A DNA stretch of 10,860 nt from Paracoccaceae bacterium. Its GTDB lineage: Bacteria; Pseudomonadota; Alphaproteobacteria; Rhodobacterales; Rhodobacteraceae. The stretch is from positions 1 through 10,860 of the forward strand of contig JABSSB010000093.1 in assembly GCA_013214715.1 (NCBI GenBank), in the 5' to 3' direction. Both the position numbers and the translations under genes were made by a program. This document shows positions 6,901-10,860 of this stretch, in pieces. The notes beneath the pieces are model-generated. The model saw only the letters and a list, made by a program, of their open reading frames with translations. It did not search any database and was not told the origin of the DNA. Each line of letters opens with the position of its first letter. The stretch's first letter is position 1.

Positions 6901-7577
6901 GCGGGCAGCAAATCCGTCATTGTCAGATTGGCCCGCGCCAGCCAACCGGTCCAGGGCGGGTCTTTGGTCGGGATACTCTGCCCCCATTGCGTTTGCGCAG
7001 GCATAGCCGGCAACGGCTTGACCAAGGCCAGAACTTTGGTGGACGGCACTCGGCTTTGATCCAGACGCGGCACGCCCGGATCTTTGAGAAGCAGTCCCTC
7101 CGCAGGCTGAGCTCATAGGATGAAAAGCTGCGCGTCAGATCATCTGGCCTATGTAAAATCGCCTTGCGCAGCGTGTCGATGGCGGCCTCGACCTTTGGCT
7201 CCCGGCTGCCTTTCAGGTCAAAACCCAGCTCGAAAAAATTGCAGTGGAATTCCTGTTTCGTGTCATCGGCGACCGGGGCTTCAAGGACGGGGGTCGTCCT
7301 GTCCATCCGGACCTTGTTGGTGCGCCAAGTGCCCGGACGCTGATCGCAGGTGCGAAAGAAAAGCTCGGACCTTGTGCGGGGCGATGCCTTGGCAATCAGG
7401 CGGACATGGTCGTCATCACTGTGCCACGCTACCTCCCGGTCCTTGAAGAGGCGTGACAACCTGCGCCCGCGCGCGGTCATAGGCGGTCTGATTGGCTGTT
7501 CATTCAAGGCTTTTGTCTTCAGCCTCGCGGGCATGGGCTTCGGCCTTCATGCGCATAAAGACCCGTGCCTTGGTCAC
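6891..7577 (-). pseudogene. Degraded gene of unknown family downstream of cbpM (three frames)
   Basis: I do not recognise the family. On the minus strand, coding-like sequence with G/C-rich third positions passes through three frames. It starts at a GTG (7577-7575) overlapping the cbpM stop (GTGA) and reads FMRMKAEAHAREAEDKSLE to a TGA at 7502-7500. Past that stop the same frame still looks like protein (TANQTAYDRARAQVVT). It then continues in a second frame from about 7450 (RLFKDREVAWHSDDDHVRLI to SFSSYELS). Near 7105 it moves to a third frame, PAEGLLLKDPGVPRLDQSRV, ending in LTMTDLLPAQP and a TGA at 6893-6891. Restoring two bases near 7450-7454 and one C at 7105-7106 reconnects everything into about 230 residues, apart from the TGA. 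A shorter intact gene starting at ATG 7480 would still need the 7105 correction. No signal peptide or membrane segment is evident. Confidence 0.6.
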
Positions 7578-7933
7578 AAGGCCAGGTCTTCCGTGTCGCG
7601 ATTTTGCAGAGCGGCCAGTCGCGCGATCATCCGGTCGCGCACTTCGGGGGCTTCGTTGTCGATCATCTCTAGTGTGGCCGACAGTTCCGTCCGGACCATG
7701 TGAAGCTGGTCGATCAGCGAGACCACCATTTTCAACGCCTCATTGTCCAACAGGAACATCGTCTGCAAGAAACAGAATAATGTCAGACGGTTGGCGTCCT
7801 GCGGTTCAAAAAGCGGGCCATCTTCGGACTCGATGGGCTCAATCAGGCCCGAGGCGACATACGCCTCCAGCTGATCGTCGGAAAGCTCATCCACCGCCGC
7901 GATCAGATCTTCCTGGCTGATCAGCTCTGTCAT
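7574..7933 (-). CDS. cbpM: Chaperone modulator CbpM
   Basis: CbpM is a small cytosolic protein that binds the J-domain of CbpA and inhibits its co-chaperone and DNA-binding activity. The 119-residue product fits the CbpM/MerR_2-like family (PF13591). An N-terminal helical part (TELISQEDLIAAVDELSDDQ) is followed by SGLIEPI (28-34), then a long helical region from LTLFCFLQTMFLL through DQLHMVRTELSATLEMID, where a single coiled helix bundle is expected. It overlaps the DnaJ-type gene by 4 bases (ATGA, 7930-7933), so the pair is almost certainly translationally coupled, as is usual for cbpA-cbpM. The assignment rests as much on this context as on sequence, since the family is divergent. The degraded gene follows directly. 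Confidence 0.82.
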   Translation of the reverse strand: MTELISQEDLIAAVDELSDDQLEAYVASGLIEPIESEDGPLFEPQDANRLTLFCFLQTMFLLDNEALKMVVSLIDQLHMVRTELSATLEMIDNEAPEVRDRMIARLAALQNRDTEDLAL

Positions 7934-8778
7934 ACGGTCATCCCCTCTCTTGGGTTATAGCCAAAGCGGTCACGCCAATTGTCCATGAACGCGGTCAGTG
8001 ACCGGTCCAGATGCTCGGGCAGGGTCAGCCACAGTTCGACAATCTGATCGCCGCGCTTTCCTGTATTGTCGGGCAGGGGCGCGCCGCGGCCACGCAGACG
8101 CAGCTTGTGGCCGGGATTGGCCCCGGCCGGCACATCGATGGGCACTGGGCCGTCCAGTGTCGGCGCCGAAATGCGCGCCCCCAAAACCGCTTCGTCAATC
8201 GTGATGGGCAAGGTGATATGGATATCATGCCCCTGCCTGCGAAAGACCGGATGCGCCGGCACGTTCAGAATGACCTGCACATCGCCGCTGGCGCTGGGCA
8301 CGGTCAGAACCTGCCCGTCACTGGCACCCGGCGGCACCGGCACGGCAATAGGTGTGCCATCGGGCAGTTTTGTCGTCATCCGACCGCCACGCATTGCATC
8401 GGCAAAAGCGACTTTCAATGCAAAGCGTCGACCCGGCTCCGCGGCCTGCGCCTGTCCGGTCGTTTTGCGCATGAAGTCCGAATAGATATCCGACCGCCGC
8501 GCCTGTGATCTTGCGGCCTTGTTATAGGCTTGCCCGCCTGCCGCGCTGTCGTTCTGGGCGCGCGACGTCCTGCTTTGCCGGTCAAACGCGGCACGGCGAG
8601 CGGGGTCTTTCAGCAAGTCAAAGGCAACGCTCGCGGCTTTGAACCGGGCTTCTGCATCGGGCGCATCGGGGTTGAGGTCCGGGTGACACAGCCGGGCGAT
8701 GCGCCGGAACGCGCTTTTGATGTCCTCGGCGCTCGCCGTTGGGGCCACGCCCAGCACGGCATAGGGGTCGTCTGTCAT
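7930..8778 (-). CDS. cbpA: CbpA-type DnaJ co-chaperone (class B, no zinc finger)
   Basis: This J-protein stimulates Hsp70 (DnaK) ATP hydrolysis and delivers clients. The 282 residues begin with a J-domain (1-67: DPYAVLGV, then the invariant HPD at 32-34 in CHPDLNPDAP, then FDLLKDPARRAAFDRQ). A polar linker of about 45 residues follows, without the long G/F run or the CxxCxGxG zinc-binding repeats of DnaJ proper. The two C-terminal substrate-binding subdomains come next (about 118-275: FALKVAFADAMRGG, VPPGASDGQVL, DIHITLPITIDEAVLG, GHKLRLRGRGAPLP). Layout and the overlapping cbpM gene argue for CbpA rather than DnaJ. Start ATG 8778 has cggag about 7 bases upstream. It lies 54 bases downstream of the LOG gene on the same strand, so the three genes probably share a transcript. 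Confidence 0.88.
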   Translation of the reverse strand: MTDDPYAVLGVAPTASAEDIKSAFRRIARLCHPDLNPDAPDAEARFKAASVAFDLLKDPARRAAFDRQSRTSRAQNDSAAGGQAYNKAARSQARRSDIYSDFMRKTTGQAQAAEPGRRFALKVAFADAMRGGRMTTKLPDGTPIAVPVPPGASDGQVLTVPSASGDVQVILNVPAHPVFRRQGHDIHITLPITIDEAVLGARISAPTLDGPVPIDVPAGANPGHKLRLRGRGAPLPDNTGKRGDQIVELWLTLPEHLDRSLTAFMDNWRDRFGYNPREGMTV

Positions 8779-8832
8779 TCCGGGCTCCGGCCAAGGGGGC
8801 GGGACGGGGCGTAGCCCGGACCGCGTTGGCCT

Positions 8833-9675
8833 TTATCGTCCCGGAATAGTCTTTCGATTTTCTTTAGGTTTCCATGTTTCGATGATCTCGACCGCTTCTT
8901 CGGCAGTTTCGACAAAGCGGAACAGGTCGAGATCTTCATCCGCGATCACACCGGCCCGCGCCAGCGCGTCCCAGTTGATCACCTCTTCCCAGAAGCTTTT
9001 GCCAAAAAGCAAAAAGGGCAAAGGCTGCATACGCCCGGTCTGGATCAGGGTCAGCGCCTCAAAGGTTTCGTCCAGCGTCCCAAAGCCGCCGGGAAAGATG
9101 CACAAAGCCTGCGCCCGCATCAGGAAGTGCATTTTGCGGATCGCGAAATAGTGGAAATTGAAGCTCAGTTCTGGCGTCACGTGACCATTGGGGGCCTGTT
9201 CATGCGGCAGAACGATCGAAAGGCCGATGGATTTGCCCCCCGCCGCTTCGGCGCCGCGATTTCCGGCCTCCATCACGCCGGGACCGCCGCCGGTGCAGAT
9301 CACATGATCACGCCCGCCCCGCGCCATGCTTTTCAACGTCATCAGGCGCGAAAACTCCTGCGCCTCGGCGTAATATTTGGACAAGGCAGCCAATTCTGGT
9401 TTGCGCGCCTGCGCCTGATTTTCCGGTGCCGGGATGCGCGCGCCGCCGAACAGAACGATGGTGCCGTCGATCCCGGCCTCTTCCAGCGCGAGTTGGGGTT
9501 TGAGCAGTTCGAGCTGCAGGCGGACCGGGCGCAGTTCTTCGCGACAAAGGAAATCTGTGTCGTCAAAGGCCAGCCGATAGGCTGGGGACCGTGTCTGCGC
9601 CGTGTCCGGCAGATGCGCTGCGCGGGCACTGTCGGCTTGGGCGTCGGGAAAGGGGGACATGCGGTCTTCGGCCAT
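8833..9675 (-). CDS. LOG-family protein (TIGR00730-type Rossmann fold, putative nucleotide phosphoribohydrolase)
   Basis: Members of this family cleave the N-glycosidic bond of nucleoside 5'-monophosphates; plant and some bacterial members release free cytokinin bases. Many databases call them lysine decarboxylases, which is wrong for this motif. The 280-residue product carries both hallmarks: GGGPGVMEAGNRGA (129-142) and PGGFGTLDE (195-203), plus YFAIRKMHF (176-184) with the conserved arginine. IVLFGGARIP (73-82) opens the Rossmann fold. The first 70 residues are an extension beyond the small LOG proteins, typical of the longer bacterial group. The start is strongly supported by ggaggt (complement of 9681-9686), five bases upstream. 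It is first in the minus-strand gene set and divergent from the dehydratase gene. The natural substrate cannot be told from sequence. Confidence 0.9.
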   Translation of the reverse strand: MAEDRMSPFPDAQADSARAAHLPDTAQTRSPAYRLAFDDTDFLCREELRPVRLQLELLKPQLALEEAGIDGTIVLFGGARIPAPENQAQARKPELAALSKYYAEAQEFSRLMTLKSMARGGRDHVICTGGGPGVMEAGNRGAEAAGGKSIGLSIVLPHEQAPNGHVTPELSFNFHYFAIRKMHFLMRAQALCIFPGGFGTLDETFEALTLIQTGRMQPLPFLLFGKSFWEEVINWDALARAGVIADEDLDLFRFVETAEEAVEIIETWKPKENRKTIPGR

Positions 9676-9699
9676 TGGGCACCTCCGTTTACTGATTTC

Positions 9700-9728
9700 A
9701 GCTAACGACGCGGCGCAGGGAAAGCCAA
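9700..9728 (-). promoter_or_regulatory. Candidate promoter for the LOG-cbpA-cbpM transcript
   Basis: On the minus strand TTGGCT (9728-9723) and TTAGCT (9705-9700) are 17 bases apart, 24 bases before the start codon at 9675. The -35 is reasonable, the -10 weak. It lies in the 112-base divergent gap. Confidence 0.25.
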
Positions 9729-9732
9729 GCCA

Positions 9733-9760
9733 TTGCAGCGAATTTTTCCCGCGCTACTGT
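9733..9760 (+). promoter_or_regulatory. Candidate promoter for the dehydratase gene
   Basis: TTGCAG (9733-9738) and TACTGT (9755-9760) are separated by 16 bases and sit 27 bases before ATG 9788. The -10 box falls within a 6-bp inverted repeat (cccgcg 9748-9753, cgcggg 9761-9766) that could serve as an operator or mRNA leader structure. Confidence 0.35.
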
Positions 9761-9787
9761 CGCGGGGCGCGAATGGGAGGCAGGTGC

Positions 9788-10702
9788 ATGGATTGGCAAA
9801 GTGAGATTGAAGCTGCGGCAGAGCGGATCGCCGGACATGTGGTGGACACGCCGGCAATGCGCAGTGACGCTTTTGGCCTGCCGCTTGAGATGAAGCTGGA
9901 GCAATTGCAGCATACCGGATCCTTCAAGGCGCGGGGGGCGTTCAACACGCTTTTATCCTCGGATGTGCCAGAGGCTGGGCTGGTCGCCGCCTCTGGCGGG
10001 AATCACGGGGCGGCGGTGGGCTTTGCCGGATCGCGGCTGGGGCACCGGGCGCAGATTTTCGTGCCCGAGATGGCCGGGTCGGCCAAGATCGCGTTGATCG
10101 AGCGCACAGGCGCGGCGCTGAGCGTGGTGCCCGGCGAATATGCCAATGCGATGGAGGCCGCGCAGGAGTATGAGGCGCGCACAGGTGCCATGCAGATCCA
10201 CGCCTATGACGCGCCCGCCACCGTGGCAGGTCAGGGCACCGTGATGCGCGATTGGGAGGCGCAGGGGCTGGAGGCAGACACCGTGCTGATCGCCGTGGGC
10301 GGTGGCGGGCTGATCGCGGGGGCTTTGGCCTGGCTGGCGGGGCGGCGCAAAGTTGTGGCGGTGGAACCTGAATTGTCGTGCGCGTTGAACGCGGCTTTGG
10401 CTGCGGGGGCTCCGGTGGATGTGTCGGTTTCTGGTGTGGCGGCGAATGCGTTGGGCGCGCGGCGGATCGGATCGATCTGTTTTGATCTGGCTCAGACGCA
10501 TCTGGGCGCGTCAGTTCTGGTCAGCGACGCGGCCATCCTGCAAGCGCAGCGTGCTCTTTGGCAGGCGCATCGGTTGCTTGTGGAACCTGCGGGGGCAGCT
10601 GCGCTGGCGGCGGTGCTGTCCGGAGCCTATCAACCTGAGCCGGGGGAGCGTGTGGCGGTGCTGCTCTGCGGGGCAAACCCTGCGCCTGATCCTTTGGTGT
10701 AG
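9788..10702 (+). CDS. Threonine/serine dehydratase-like PLP enzyme (fold type II, no ACT domain)
   Basis: This is a 304-residue pyridoxal-phosphate enzyme of the tryptophan-synthase-beta superfamily. It most likely deaminates L-threonine or L-serine to 2-oxobutyrate or pyruvate; serine racemase and hydroxyaspartate dehydratase share the fold and length. The cofactor lysine lies in GSFKARGA (Lys47), the phosphate-side SGGNHG at 69-74, the glycine loop GGGGL at 171-175 and the pyridine-nitrogen contact in LLCGAN (292-297). The C-terminal ACT regulatory domain of biosynthetic IlvA is absent, so feedback control by isoleucine is unlikely. The start at 9788 follows ggagg (9776-9780); an in-frame ATG at 9602 would run antisense through the LOG gene start and is rejected. 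A GC-rich hairpin follows the stop. Confidence 0.9.
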   Translation: MDWQSEIEAAAERIAGHVVDTPAMRSDAFGLPLEMKLEQLQHTGSFKARGAFNTLLSSDVPEAGLVAASGGNHGAAVGFAGSRLGHRAQIFVPEMAGSAKIALIERTGAALSVVPGEYANAMEAAQEYEARTGAMQIHAYDAPATVAGQGTVMRDWEAQGLEADTVLIAVGGGGLIAGALAWLAGRRKVVAVEPELSCALNAALAAGAPVDVSVSGVAANALGARRIGSICFDLAQTHLGASVLVSDAAILQAQRALWQAHRLLVEPAGAAALAAVLSGAYQPEPGERVAVLLCGANPAPDPLV

Positions 10703-10757
10703 TGCTCCCGCCCGGTCCGGCCGCATCAAAGATGCGTCCTGCCCGGTTGGGGGGAGG

Positions 10758-10782
10758 CGCGCGCCGCCTGCGGCGGCGCGCG
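10758..10782 (+). terminator. Strong GC hairpin after the dehydratase gene
   Basis: An 11-bp perfect stem (10758-10768 with 10772-10782) closes a 3-base loop (tgc). It begins 56 bases after the stop codon. There is no T run on either strand, so it is a hairpin that could act as a terminator or RNA-end barrier rather than a textbook intrinsic terminator. Confidence 0.45.
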
Positions 10783-10784
10783 AG

Positions 10785-10800
10785 GCGGCCTCGCGGCCGC
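10785..10800 (+). repeat. Second, smaller GC hairpin next to the first
   Basis: gcggcc (10785-10790) pairs with ggccgc (10795-10800) over 6 bp around tcgc, two bases after the larger hairpin. Together they form a tandem structured region at the 3' end of the dehydratase transcript. Confidence 0.4.
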
Positions 10801-10813
10801 GTGGCTGCGGTGC

Positions 10814-10835
10814 GGGTATTTTGAAAGAGAAGAAA
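10814..10835 (+). other. AT-rich GA tract after the hairpins (possible dispersed intergenic motif)
   Basis: tattttgaaagagaagaaa stands out sharply from very GC-rich flanks just after the double hairpin. From memory, near-identical strings occur in many Rhodobacterales intergenic regions; I cannot verify this here. An ATG directly follows at 10835, but too little sequence remains to say whether a gene starts there. Confidence 0.35.
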
Positions 10836-10860
10836 TGCGGGGAGGGGCAGGCCGCGCATT

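Noticed and set aside
7120..7456. Plus-strand open frames in the 6901-7573 region
   Set aside because: The minus strand shows better third-position composition and continuity in this stretch; the plus frames look like shadows with poor protein-like composition.
9602..9787. Upstream start for the dehydratase
   Set aside because: The extra residues are antisense to the LOG gene start and non-homologous in style; ATG 9788 has a good ribosome binding site.
10521..10859. Minus-strand 112-codon open frame at the right edge
   Set aside because: Extremely Arg/Pro-rich, antisense to the dehydratase 3' end and running through the hairpins; typical GC-rich artefact.
1..10860. CRISPR array, tRNA, rRNA, prophage or attachment site
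   Set aside because: No regularly spaced repeats, cloverleaf-like segments, rRNA sequence or phage genes were seen on either strand.

Overview
The window reads as chromosomal DNA from a GC-rich alphaproteobacterium, most likely of the Rhodobacterales (Roseobacter/Rhodobacter group). That placement is inferred from codon use, protein style and gene families (ReAV-type asparaginase, IalB-family protein, CbpA/CbpM pair); no rRNA marker is present. It is mainly conserved housekeeping and envelope DNA. I see no CRISPR, phage, toxin-antitoxin or biosynthetic cluster and no convincing new system. The most informative parts are two decayed genes.

Left edge (1-842): the end of an IS3-family insertion sequence, with the first 46 codons of OrfA on the minus strand, abuts a glycosyltransferase that has lost its 5' part and also carries a frameshift in an A run. 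Next come an NAD-dependent epimerase (871-1761), phosphoserine phosphatase serB (1827-2702) and a TauE/SafE-family membrane protein (2699-3454) that overlaps serB by 4 bases.

Middle (3455-6900): a zinc-type asparaginase of the Rhizobium etli family runs leftward, and its stop codon touches the stop of the transporter gene. Two small exported cysteine-containing proteins (IalB family and LprI/DUF1311 family) follow on the plus strand, separated by a hairpin terminator. Then comes rlmN, the 23S rRNA/tRNA adenine C2 methyltransferase.

Right (6891-9675, minus strand): an apparent operon in the order LOG-family protein, CbpA-type DnaJ co-chaperone, CbpM modulator. Its tail is a degraded, unrecognised gene that can be followed across three frames. 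The LOG gene is divergent from a fold-type II PLP threonine/serine dehydratase (9788-10702). That gene ends in a tandem GC-rich hairpin region and an AT-rich GA tract.

Functional links: serB and the dehydratase both touch serine/threonine metabolism, and the asparaginase adds amino-acid nitrogen recycling. The CbpA/CbpM pair forms a co-chaperone and its inhibitor. The two exported proteins probably act in the periplasm or envelope.
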